Shown here piece by piece: positions 1-5,257 of a stretch of DNA of 13,849 nt (position 1 is its first letter; every line of letters begins with the position of its first letter). The DNA lies in assembly GCA_003486645.1 (NCBI GenBank), contig DNGI01000313.1, positions 1 through 13,849 on the forward strand, in the 5' to 3' direction. The notes beneath the pieces are model-generated. The model did no database searches. It was not told where the DNA came from and was given only the letters and a program-made list of their open reading frames with translations. A program made the position numbers and the translations under genes. The DNA is from Cyanobacteria bacterium UBA11370. GTDB lineage: Bacteria > Cyanobacteriota > Cyanobacteriia > Cyanobacteriales > Coleofasciculaceae.

Positions 1-120
1 CGGGGCTTGAGACCCAGTTTTTTGGGTCAACCCGATCTTGCGGACTTTACCATAATCTGCTTCATCCGGCTTGCCAAACCAAACCTTGGTCTGTTTGAGG
101 TTGAGCGATCGCTCCTTTAG
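1..120 (-). other. Possible partial coding fragment at the left edge
   Basis: On the minus strand one frame stays open from about 120 to the window edge and reads as a protein-like, charged sequence (KQTKVWFGKPDEADYGK, then VRKIGLTQKTGSQAP). I do not recognise the family. No ATG, GTG or TTG start is visible in this frame, which also runs back into the end of the Uma2 gene. It is therefore either a gene whose start has been lost or an accidental open frame. It lies directly downstream of the Uma2 gene on the same strand and contains a HIP1 site. Confidence is low because only about 40 codons are visible. Confidence 0.25.
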
Positions 121-122
121 GT

Positions 123-746
123 TTAGGGTAATAAATCCCGCACAGTTAAACGACTAACTTCACGTCCTGAAATGATAACAGCAACTTCATCCGATAAGCT
201 GTAATCTTGACGTTGCTGATAGGTTGGTTCTGAAGCTAACTCGATAGGTTCTGTATAAACTTCTAATTGTTGTTCAGAAAGGTTTATGATCCAATAAATC
301 GGAATTCCGGCACGGGCATAAATACGTTTTTTAAACGTTCGATCTCGCTCTAAGGTAGAGTCTAAAATTTCAACAACCAAGCCTATATCTTGCCAACCGG
401 GATGGCGATCAAGATAATCGCGCGTATTTCCTCGGACGATGATAACATCAGGCTCTGGCTCACTATCTTCTAGAGTAATCGGTTCCTGGCTATCAACATA
501 ACACCCTGAAGGTACAATATTTTCCAAAGCATTTCGAGTTAGTTTTGTTGCGGCGCGGTGGGGTGGATTTTTCGGCATTTTATAAATTATCCACCCTTCC
601 AGTAGTTCCACTGGATCGTCTTCCGTTAAAATACCTGAACGAATCATCTGATGGTACTGAGTAACATTGAAGCGCCAAATGGGTTCGGTTGGCACAACTG
701 GAGTTTGCCTCAAGTTTGGTTCGTTGGATGGAGTGGAGACAGACAC
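123..746 (-). CDS. Uma2 family (DUF820) putative endonuclease
   Basis: 207 residues, close to the usual length of the Uma2 family, which is greatly expanded in cyanobacteria and has a PD-(D/E)XK restriction-endonuclease-like fold. Visible family landmarks are ELLEG (47-51), the acidic PDV near 99-101, VVEILDST (124-131) and the KKRIYARAGIPIYWI block (139-153). D100 and E126 are the likely metal ligands. The start is a GTG without an obvious ribosome binding site; the next in-frame Met is residue 35, inside the conserved YHQMI block, so GTG is the more sensible start. The biological role of the family is unsettled; some members have been linked to transposons. It stands alone here, with no transposase nearby. 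The family call is firm, the function is not. Confidence 0.9.
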   Translation of the reverse strand: MSVSTPSNEPNLRQTPVVPTEPIWRFNVTQYHQMIRSGILTEDDPVELLEGWIIYKMPKNPPHRAATKLTRNALENIVPSGCYVDSQEPITLEDSEPEPDVIIVRGNTRDYLDRHPGWQDIGLVVEILDSTLERDRTFKKRIYARAGIPIYWIINLSEQQLEVYTEPIELASEPTYQQRQDYSLSDEVAVIISGREVSRLTVRDLLP

Positions 747-781
747 AAAAGGTTTTTACCTTTTACATTTTGCTTTTTATG

Positions 782-844
782 GTAGCACTAATGCGAGATT
801 AAGTGATTGCTTCAGTTACTGTCTTTTGAGTGGGTTTTGATTTG
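782..844. repeat. Dispersed intergenic repeat A, copy 1
   Basis: A 63-base stretch that aligns without gaps to 5183-5245 at about 80% identity. The best-conserved part is the left end, which shares CACTAATGCGAGATTAAGT. Both copies are intergenic: this one upstream of xisHI, the other directly upstream of the glycosyltransferase start. It may be a degenerate mobile repeat or a shared promoter segment; the sequence does not decide. Confidence 0.7.
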
Positions 845-855
845 TTTAAGGAGAG

Positions 856-881
856 GCGATCGCGTTTTGGTCTGTTGGAGG
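856..881. repeat. HIP1-linked repeat B, copy 1
   Basis: GCGATCGC followed by GTTTTGGTCTGTTGGAGG. The same 26 bases recur at 2630-2655 with one difference, and a looser copy (TTGGTCTGTTTGAGG then GCGATCGCTC) lies at about 88-117. It begins 12 bases after repeat A copy 1. Confidence 0.65.
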
Positions 882-1042
882 CAGGGACATTCGCTAGAAG
901 CTTAAGATCTAGGCTATCTCTATAATTAGTGTTAGTTCTCTAATAGCGGTGCTATGTTTATGACAGAATTATTATCAAGTCTTGATGGTGTTTCCTCTCT
1001 GTCTTTAATTCTGGCTTACCGACACACATCAATTGTTTGCCT

Positions 1043-1459
1043 ATGCCTGCCCTAGATATCTATCATGACGCTGTGAAGAATGCACTCGTCAAAGATGGTT
1101 GGACAATCTCTCATGAGCCATTTCATCTACGATGGGGCAAAAAGGATATGTATGTCGATCTTGGTGCAAGGCAACTCTTGGCAGCAGAACGGGAAGAACG
1201 AAAAATTGCCGTCGAGATCAAGAGTTTTGTCAGTAATTCGGAAATAGAAGACCTTAAAAATGCAGTTGGTCAGTTTGTGCTTTACCGATCTGTAATGCGT
1301 AAAACTGATCCAGAGCGAATTTTATACCTGGCAGTTCGTGATATAACATTTAACTCTCTTTTTGAGGAACCAGTCGGTCAACTCTTAATTGCTGATGAAA
1401 ACCTGAAACTAATTGTATTTGAAGCTCAAAACGAGGTAATTGTGCAATGGATACCTTAG
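1043..1459 (+). CDS. xisH: XisH family protein
   Basis: 138 residues from ATG 1043. An in-frame TTG two codons upstream (1037) is possible, but family members begin M-P-A-x-D-I-x-H-D-A-V, which matches ATG. XisH was first described as one of the proteins needed for excision of the fdxN element in heterocyst-forming cyanobacteria, yet it is widespread in strains without that element. It has a PD-(D/E)XK-like core: D39 and E58-x-K60 (VEIKSF) are visible, so nuclease activity is plausible though unproven. The last 13 bases overlap xisI, so the two are almost certainly co-translated and work together. No xisF-type recombinase is in the window, so an excision role at this locus cannot be claimed. 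No strong ribosome binding site precedes the start. Confidence 0.92.
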   Translation: MPALDIYHDAVKNALVKDGWTISHEPFHLRWGKKDMYVDLGARQLLAAEREERKIAVEIKSFVSNSEIEDLKNAVGQFVLYRSVMRKTDPERILYLAVRDITFNSLFEEPVGQLLIADENLKLIVFEAQNEVIVQWIP

Positions 1460-1782
1460 AAAACTATCGAAAGATTATTAAGAGTGTTCTTGAACCCTAC
1501 ACTAAGATTCCATATGCTCATGGAGAACTTACTTGTAAGGCAGTTTTTGATGAAGTAGCTGATATCTATTTATTAGTTACTTTGGGTTGGGATGCAGCAA
1601 GGCGTGTTCATGGATGCCTGGTTCATCTTGATATTATCGATGGCAAGATTTGGGTGCAACGAGATGATACAGAAGATGGTGTGACGAATGAACTAGTTGC
1701 GGCGGGAATTCCGAAAGATAAAATTGTTTTGGGGTTTCATCCACCGGATGTGAGGCAATATACCGGATATGCGGTTGCGTAG
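1447..1782 (+). CDS. xisI: XisI family protein
   Basis: 111 residues, the normal full length. Recognised by the N-terminal YRKIIKSVL, the central YLLVTLGWD (41-49), the HLDIIDGKIWVQRDDTEDGV block (60-79) and the typical C-terminus GFHPPDVRQYTGY (96-108). It is the obligate partner of XisH. The ATG lies inside the end of xisH (13-base overlap, different frame), which argues for translational coupling. Because XisH looks like a nuclease and XisI is always paired with it, a toxin-antitoxin-like or nuclease-control relationship is an attractive inference but is not shown by the sequence. A hairpin 50 bases downstream may end transcription. Confidence 0.93.
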   Translation: MDTLENYRKIIKSVLEPYTKIPYAHGELTCKAVFDEVADIYLLVTLGWDAARRVHGCLVHLDIIDGKIWVQRDDTEDGVTNELVAAGIPKDKIVLGFHPPDVRQYTGYAVA

Positions 1783-1832
1783 CTGCTCCTCTTTAGGTTT
1801 CCGAGCAGGAATGAGTCAGTTTTTCAAGAAAA

Positions 1833-1875
1833 CCCCTAGTCAATGGTGATATCAAGGGCAACGCAAGACTAGGGG
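1833..1875 (+). terminator. Candidate terminator after xisI
   Basis: Perfect 9-bp inverted repeat CCCCTAGTC (1833-1841) and GACTAGGGG (1867-1875) with a 25-base loop, followed by ATTTTGTTTTTG. The T-rich tail fits a factor-independent terminator for xisHI, but the loop is long. A further GACTAGG at 1922-1928 could pair with the left arm instead. Confidence 0.45.
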
Positions 1876-1901
1876 ATTTTGTTTTTGCTGTGACCTCGAC
1901 T

Positions 1902-1921
1902 ATTGAGTAGACATACTCAAT
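1902..1921. promoter_or_regulatory. Perfect palindrome, possible operator
   Basis: ATTGAGTA (1902-1909) and TACTCAAT (1914-1921) form a perfect 8-bp inverted repeat around GACA. It lies about 80 bases upstream of the 95-residue gene and has no T-tract, so an operator or protein-binding site is more likely than a terminator. The ribbon-helix-helix-like protein encoded at 2283-2522 would be an obvious candidate ligand (inference). Confidence 0.4.
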
Positions 1922-1978
1922 GACTAGGCAAAAGCCAGTGTATCAGCAATGGCTAAATAATGCTAGCTTAATAATGCC

Positions 1979-1995
1979 ACTATTATTTAAATAGT
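1979..1995. promoter_or_regulatory. Short inverted repeat just upstream of a start codon
   Basis: ACTATT (1979-1984) and AATAGT (1990-1995) flank ATTTA, four bases before the ATG at 1999. Just upstream, AATAATGC occurs twice (in TAAATAATGC and TTAATAATGCC). This position would suit an operator or a translation-blocking hairpin for the downstream gene. No Shine-Dalgarno sequence is present. Weak evidence. Confidence 0.3.
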
Positions 1996-1998
1996 ATT

Positions 1999-2286
1999 AT
2001 GAGGTTGGTAAAAGGCAAAGTATCGCAGTATAAGCCGTTAAGGTTTACCTCCCTAGAGGGTACAGAGTGGAGTAGAATCAACAGCAAACAGGCAATACAG
2101 TCTATCCTCCATGCCATGAAGGTCGAGGATGAAAACTATCGATGTCTGCTCATCCGCATGATTGTGATTAGGCAGGGGCAGGCTAAGTCAATGTCACAAG
2201 TTTGGGCTTCATGGTTTCCCGAACCGAGAGAAGGGGATATTGTTGTGTGCCTGTATCACGATGCAGCGCTAGAAGACAATGGCTAA
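1999..2286 (+). CDS. Hypothetical protein, 95 aa
   Basis: 95 residues; I do not recognise the family. It has a basic N-terminus (MRLVKGKVSQYKPLRF), a probable amphipathic helix (SKQAIQSILHAMKV, 29-42), a central hydrophobic segment with CLLIRMIVIRQGQ (49-61) and an acidic tail ending ALEDNG. There is no signal peptide and no clear membrane span. The gene follows two small palindromes and meets the minus-strand ribbon-helix-helix gene tail to tail, the stop codons overlapping by four bases (2283-2286). Small size, palindromic upstream region and DNA-binding neighbour suggest a plasmid- or element-derived pair, but this is inference. The start lacks a ribosome binding site, so the reading frame itself is only moderately supported. 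Confidence 0.5.
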   Translation: MRLVKGKVSQYKPLRFTSLEGTEWSRINSKQAIQSILHAMKVEDENYRCLLIRMIVIRQGQAKSMSQVWASWFPEPREGDIVVCLYHDAALEDNG

Positions 2287-2522
2287 TCCTCATCCTCGTT
2301 TTCTGGTTCATTGGAGAAGTCACCGAGTTTGAGGTTAGTCTCTTGCTCGATGCGATCGATTGTGTATTCTCTCATCATGAGGGCGATTGATTTACCTAGC
2401 TGAGATGAAGCAGCACGAAGCAAGCGCCATTCCTGGAACGTTAGGTAAACACTGATGCCTTTTTGGGACTTCTTCTCTCCTCTTCGTCTCCGTTTAGGCC
2501 TATTTTCATCATCTCTGGTCAT
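2283..2522 (-). CDS. Ribbon-helix-helix-like small DNA-binding protein
   Basis: 79 residues. After a very basic arm (RPKRRRRGEKKSQK, 8-21) comes a short beta-strand-like GISVYLT (22-28), then two helices (FQEWRLLRAASSQLG and SIALMMREYTIDRIEQ) and a strongly acidic tail (EPENEDED). A strand-helix-helix order of this length is typical of CopG/MobC/ParG-like ribbon-helix-helix proteins, which bind operator DNA as dimers and are common as plasmid regulators, relaxosome accessory proteins and antitoxins. No relaxase or toxin partner lies next to it on the same strand. The only close neighbour is the convergent 95-residue gene. The fold call is by eye; the role is unknown. Confidence 0.6.
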   Translation of the reverse strand: MTRDDENRPKRRRRGEKKSQKGISVYLTFQEWRLLRAASSQLGKSIALMMREYTIDRIEQETNLKLGDFSNEPENEDED

Positions 2523-2629
2523 TTAGGTCACAGCAAGTGCAAAGTTTGAGCAAGGGTTATGATACCGCTTGCTCTGTTCTATCGCTTGCAACCAAGCCAG
2601 CATCAAGGCGAACTGACAGGTTATTGTAA

Positions 2630-2667
2630 GCGATCGCATTTTGGTCTGTTGGAGGAGAGGCGATCGC
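2630..2667. repeat. HIP1-linked repeat B, copy 2
   Basis: GCGATCGC, then ATTTTGGTCTGTTGGAGG, then AGAG and a second GCGATCGC at 2660-2667. The first 26 bases match 856-881 with one change. It sits between the RHH-like gene and the 99-residue gene, both on the minus strand. Confidence 0.65.
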
Positions 2668-2683
2668 TCAGGCTATTTTCACT

Positions 2684-2983
2684 TTATCTCCTCACCGTTG
2701 CTATCTCAGTACCTTGAGATGATTGAACAGCAATATCTTCCTGTTCAGAATACCGGGCGAACAGCTCATTTAGAGATTCTTCTCCGGCAATTTCTCCATT
2801 GCTAATAAATTTTTCTACCTCTACCGATCCATCACTTAAAAATTCAATTTCCCATCGTTCACCAGGTACAGCTACAGTTATCATAATGGCTTGATCACGA
2901 TGATGCGCTAAAGTGTAGAAGATTTTTTGTTGTTCTAGATTCTGTAAGAATGAAACTAATTTGTCGAATATATTACTTTTCAT
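2684..2983 (-). CDS. Hypothetical protein, 99 aa, cyanobacterial type
   Basis: 99 residues, start ATG at 2983. It looks like a conserved cyanobacterial small protein, but I cannot attach a domain name or function. Visible features are an amphipathic N-terminal helix (FDKLVSFLQNLEQQ, 6-19), an alternating hydrophobic strand pattern (AIMITVAVPGERWEIEFL, 32-49), then GSVEVEKFIS and an acidic helix (EESLNELFARYSEQED). It has no signal peptide or membrane segment, so it is probably cytosolic. It is divergent from the UPF0175 gene with only 47 bases between the starts, so the two may share a control region. A toxin-antitoxin accessory role is possible from context only. Confidence 0.65.
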   Translation of the reverse strand: MKSNIFDKLVSFLQNLEQQKIFYTLAHHRDQAIMITVAVPGERWEIEFLSDGSVEVEKFISNGEIAGEESLNELFARYSEQEDIAVQSSQGTEIATVRR

Positions 2984-3030
2984 TATTACAATTAAAATAC
3001 AAAGCTTTTCTACACCACATTAACAAAAAG

Positions 3031-3282
3031 ATGACTACTCGGCAGATTGTGATTAACGTGCCTGAATCAGTGTTGCAGACGGAAAATACTGATGCAGATA
3101 CCTTTGCTCGTGAATTGTGCCTCTTAGCTGCGGTTAAATTATACGAACTAGGTCGTTTTTCATCGGGTCGAGCGGCTGAACTGGCTGGAATGTCGCGGGT
3201 TGAGTTTATGATGAATTTGGGACGCTATAAAGTTTTTCCGTTGGAAGCGGAATTACAGGACTTGGAGAGCGATATTGCCTGA
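3031..3282 (+). CDS. UPF0175 family antitoxin-like protein
   Basis: 83 residues from ATG 3031; the open frame runs back to 2950 but that part overlaps the divergent gene's start and is not family-like. It begins TTRQIVINVPESVLQ and carries the UPF0175 core: FARELCLLAAVKLYELGRFS (30-49), SGRAAELAGMSRVEFM (50-65) and LGRYKVFPLE (68-77). The helix-turn-helix-like middle (GRAAELAGMSRVEF) marks a small DNA-binding protein. In cyanobacteria and archaea these genes are typically followed, with overlapping ends, by a DUF3368 PIN-domain RNase toxin, and UPF0175 is taken as the antitoxin. Here the partner is cut off after 11 codons, leaving an orphan. The stop TGA overlaps the remnant's start region as in intact pairs. 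Confidence 0.9.
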   Translation: MTTRQIVINVPESVLQTENTDADTFARELCLLAAVKLYELGRFSSGRAAELAGMSRVEFMMNLGRYKVFPLEAELQDLESDIA

Positions 3283-3307
3283 AGCGATTAGCAATACTTC
3301 ACCCTTG
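3275..3307 (+). pseudogene. Remnant of a DUF3368 PIN toxin (first 11 codons)
   Basis: A TTG start at 3275 overlaps the antitoxin stop by eight bases and reads MPEAISNTSPL. This matches the usual beginning of DUF3368 PIN proteins, where SNTSPL carries the first acidic or polar active-site position. After 3307 the frame no longer resembles the family and stops at 3392-3394, inside antisense sequence of the kinase gene. The toxin has therefore lost nearly all of its coding sequence, including the remaining PIN acidic residues. Recognition rests on one short but characteristic motif in exactly the right position. Confidence 0.7.
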
Positions 3308-4195
3308 TGGTCTCTGTATTCTTTCCAAAACTTCCTCTATCTCCTTCCATACAGCAAAAGCCGTTTGTGTTCGAGCATCAACATGCCGTCTTAATGCACG
3401 AGCAATTACGTCCCTATAGGGTGAAGAAAGCCCCTCAGCCATTCTACGTGGCACAGCATCAACAATCTCTTGATAAGTGAACCTGGGAATATCGCCACGA
3501 GTTAAACTCAACAGTAAAAGACCTATATGATAAATATCAACTCTTCGATCAACAGAACCAAAAGATTGATCAATACACTCAGGCGCTCGCATCCAATCTG
3601 CAAAAATTGTGTTTAAATAATTAAGATTAAGATCAGCTTCTCGTTTAGTTATTCCTAAATCTCCAATCTTAAACTTAAAAATATAGTTTTGACTATTAGG
3701 CTGAATTTGATCTCGCAAAATAGAGCAAAAAATATTTCCGGGATGTAAATCAGCATGAACATAACCATTATTATGCATAAAATGAACAGCTTGCAGTATA
3801 TCTTTAGCTATATAGGGCAAAGCCCTATCACCTGAAGACTGCCCATGTTTTATCAATTCTTCTAGCGTTAAATCACAGCGCTCAAGGATAAGATATAGTT
3901 TATTATTCAACTCGAAAGCATCATACAAATAAGTAATATTTGGATGACGAAGGTTGAATAAATTATCTGTCTCTCGTATTGTTCGGTCTAAAAATTGTTT
4001 ATATTGTCCGAGCTTTGGCGAAATTATCTTGGCTACTAACTCATTTCCCCATTCATCCCGACATTCGTATACTTCTCCAAAACATCCACTACCAATAAAA
4101 TCCCCAATCATATAAGTATGACCGTTATACTCAATAGGGTTATTGCGATGAGGTAAATTAAATCTTCGGGGTAAGTTAGGGAATCGTGAGTTCAT
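3299..4195 (-). CDS. Serine/threonine protein kinase, stand-alone catalytic domain
   Basis: 298 residues, nearly all one Hanks-type kinase domain, so a cytosolic enzyme with no sensor, repeat or membrane segment. Visible motifs in order: glycine loop GSGCFGEV (35-42), VAK with the ATP-binding K56, helix-C E75, catalytic HADLHPGN (147-154, HAD in place of HRD, with D149 and N154), metal-binding DLG (179-181, for DFG) and APE (204-206). All catalytic residues are present, so activity is expected. HAD lacks the arginine that normally reads activation-loop phosphorylation. A promoter-like pair lies upstream (4223-4252); no Shine-Dalgarno is seen. The stop codon falls inside the remnant of the PIN toxin, so this end of the gene lies on a rearrangement junction. 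Substrate unknown. Confidence 0.93.
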   Translation of the reverse strand: MNSRFPNLPRRFNLPHRNNPIEYNGHTYMIGDFIGSGCFGEVYECRDEWGNELVAKIISPKLGQYKQFLDRTIRETDNLFNLRHPNITYLYDAFELNNKLYLILERCDLTLEELIKHGQSSGDRALPYIAKDILQAVHFMHNNGYVHADLHPGNIFCSILRDQIQPNSQNYIFKFKIGDLGITKREADLNLNYLNTIFADWMRAPECIDQSFGSVDRRVDIYHIGLLLLSLTRGDIPRFTYQEIVDAVPRRMAEGLSSPYRDVIARALRRHVDARTQTAFAVWKEIEEVLERIQRPQG

Positions 4196-4222
4196 TTTTG
4201 TATATCAAGATTGTACGATATT

Positions 4223-4252
4223 AGTATAATCCATACTTTTAGGGCTTGACAA
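4223..4252 (-). promoter_or_regulatory. Sigma70-type promoter for the kinase gene
   Basis: On the minus strand TTGTCA (4252-4247) and TATACT (4228-4223) are separated by 18 bases, about 28 bases before the kinase ATG. Each hexamer differs from consensus at one or two positions. Confidence 0.5.
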
Positions 4253-4325
4253 ATATGCGTTTCTGTGGAAAAGTCTCACGAGGATACATCAGTTCCAGAG
4301 CAACGCACCAAATAGAGCCAATCCC

Positions 4326-4946
4326 TCACTCCTCCATAAGCTGAAATCCTTTAAACGGCATCGCCAAAATCCCCAAAATCTGACTCACTTCATTGATAAA
4401 ATAGTCTCGCTTATCAATCCAGACAGTTTTATCAATCAACTTAAGAAACTTCCAATCCGTTCCCATCGTCACAGCCCCATAAATACTGTCAATTTCCTCT
4501 CCATTCCTTTGATTAAATAATTGCGCTGCAACCATTTCAGCAATACACTGCCCTAAGCCAGATTTAATACTTTCATTCTTCGCTTCTGCCAAAGTTACAA
4601 CCGGAGTCCGAATTTCATATGATTCCTTTGAAGCAGTCAGAATATAATCGCAATATCCGCTTAAACCTGCTTGCACATCAACATTGAACTCCGAACCTGA
4701 AAAGAAACCGATTTGAAAATTAAATATTCGCCTAACCTCTAATAAAACTGGAGCAATAATTAACTCTGAACGAGCCTTTTCTGTATTAATGGCAGTGGCT
4801 AAAAAAACATTCTCATTTAAAGTCGTCTGGAGATAAGAACTTGGTAAAATCTCTGGAGTATCAGTAAATAAATCGATAGATTCTTCTATCGTTAACCCAA
4901 AGGCTTCTCTAACCTTAGTTAAGGTTGTAAAGTCCCTGTATGCCAT
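4326..4946 (-). CDS. PD-(D/E)XK-like cyanobacterial protein of unknown role
   Basis: 206 residues from ATG 4946 (MAYRDFTTLT); an upstream in-frame TTG at 4973 gives nine extra residues unlike the family and overlapping another gene fragment. The middle has a nuclease-like core: ELIIAPVLLEV (61-71), GYCDYIL with D100, then VVTLAEAKNE with E121-x-K123, followed by GLGQCIAEMVAAQLF (130-144) containing a helix Q/E. D100, E121 and K123 fit the D...ExK pattern of PD-(D/E)XK enzymes. I know this as a recurrent cyanobacterial family without an assigned function. It is cytosolic and its length seems complete. Immediately upstream on the same strand lies the truncated start of another nuclease-like gene. 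Confidence 0.75.
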   Translation of the reverse strand: MAYRDFTTLTKVREAFGLTIEESIDLFTDTPEILPSSYLQTTLNENVFLATAINTEKARSELIIAPVLLEVRRIFNFQIGFFSGSEFNVDVQAGLSGYCDYILTASKESYEIRTPVVTLAEAKNESIKSGLGQCIAEMVAAQLFNQRNGEEIDSIYGAVTMGTDWKFLKLIDKTVWIDKRDYFINEVSQILGILAMPFKGFQLMEE

Positions 4947-5100
4947 AAGCCATAACTGTATAACTGCAATCAATATCCGTTAATTCCGGTAGTTCCGCTT
5001 GCCATTCCCAAAAGAATTGGTCATCTCGAATGCGCTCAAGACCAAAGTTTTCAATTAAGTACCGCAAGTCTATAGTTTGAGCTTTAAGGGTTTGAACCAT
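4915..5100 (-). pseudogene. Truncated N-terminus of another nuclease-like family
   Basis: The frame starts at ATG 5100 and gives 61 residues. The first ~44 (MVQTLKAQTIDLRYLIENFG, then ERIRDDQFFWEWQAELPELTD) look like the N-terminus of a cyanobacterial restriction-endonuclease-like family whose members are normally far longer. After ELPELTD the similarity ends, and the frame continues only to a chance stop at 4915-4917 inside the next gene, which begins in another frame. The break is near 4960. The rest of the protein is missing, so it is a fragment, possibly still translated as a short peptide. The family assignment is from memory of the N-terminal pattern only. Confidence 0.55.
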
Positions 5101-5182
5101 AAAAAAAATTAGGCAGCGAATAGTCTAATTTTATATTATTAGAGATACAAAATATTGCTTTTCTGACATTTTAATTGTTATC

Positions 5183-5245
5183 GTAACACTAATGCGAGAT
5201 TAAGTTATTGATTCAGTGGCTATCTTTTAATCGAGTCTTAATTTG
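5183..5245. repeat. Dispersed intergenic repeat A, copy 2
   Basis: Ungapped relative of 782-844 at about 80% identity, strongest over the left ~20 bases. It ends at the GGAGG ribosome binding site of the glycosyltransferase gene, so it probably contains or lies next to that gene's promoter. Confidence 0.7.
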
Positions 5246-5257
5246 GAGGCTTTCCTA

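Larger units (their letters stand above)
747..1042. other. Intergenic region between divergent uma2 and xisH
   Basis: About 296 bases separating the minus-strand Uma2 gene from the plus-strand xisHI pair, so it should hold both promoters. It contains one copy of each of two dispersed repeats (782-844 and 856-881). The rest, 882-1042, is AT-rich with no clear hairpin. A 33-codon open frame (954-1055) overlaps the xisH start but has no ribosome binding site and is not called. No convincing -35/-10 pair was identified. Confidence 0.5.

Noticed and set aside
1037..1042. TTG start two codons upstream of xisH
   Set aside because: Family members start at the position of the ATG at 1043; the TTG adds nothing conserved.
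954..1055. 33-codon open frame upstream of and overlapping xisH
   Set aside because: No ribosome binding site, no recognisable sequence, and it runs out of frame into xisH; likely chance.
1043..1782. XisH/XisI as evidence of an fdxN-type excision element
   Set aside because: No XisF recombinase, no element ends and no nif genes in the window; the pair is common outside such elements.
2202..2390. 62-codon plus-strand open frame
   Set aside because: Overlaps two better-supported genes in other frames and has no protein-like features.
2950..3030. N-terminal extension of the UPF0175 gene
   Set aside because: Overlaps the start of the divergent gene, and the family sequence begins at ATG 3031.
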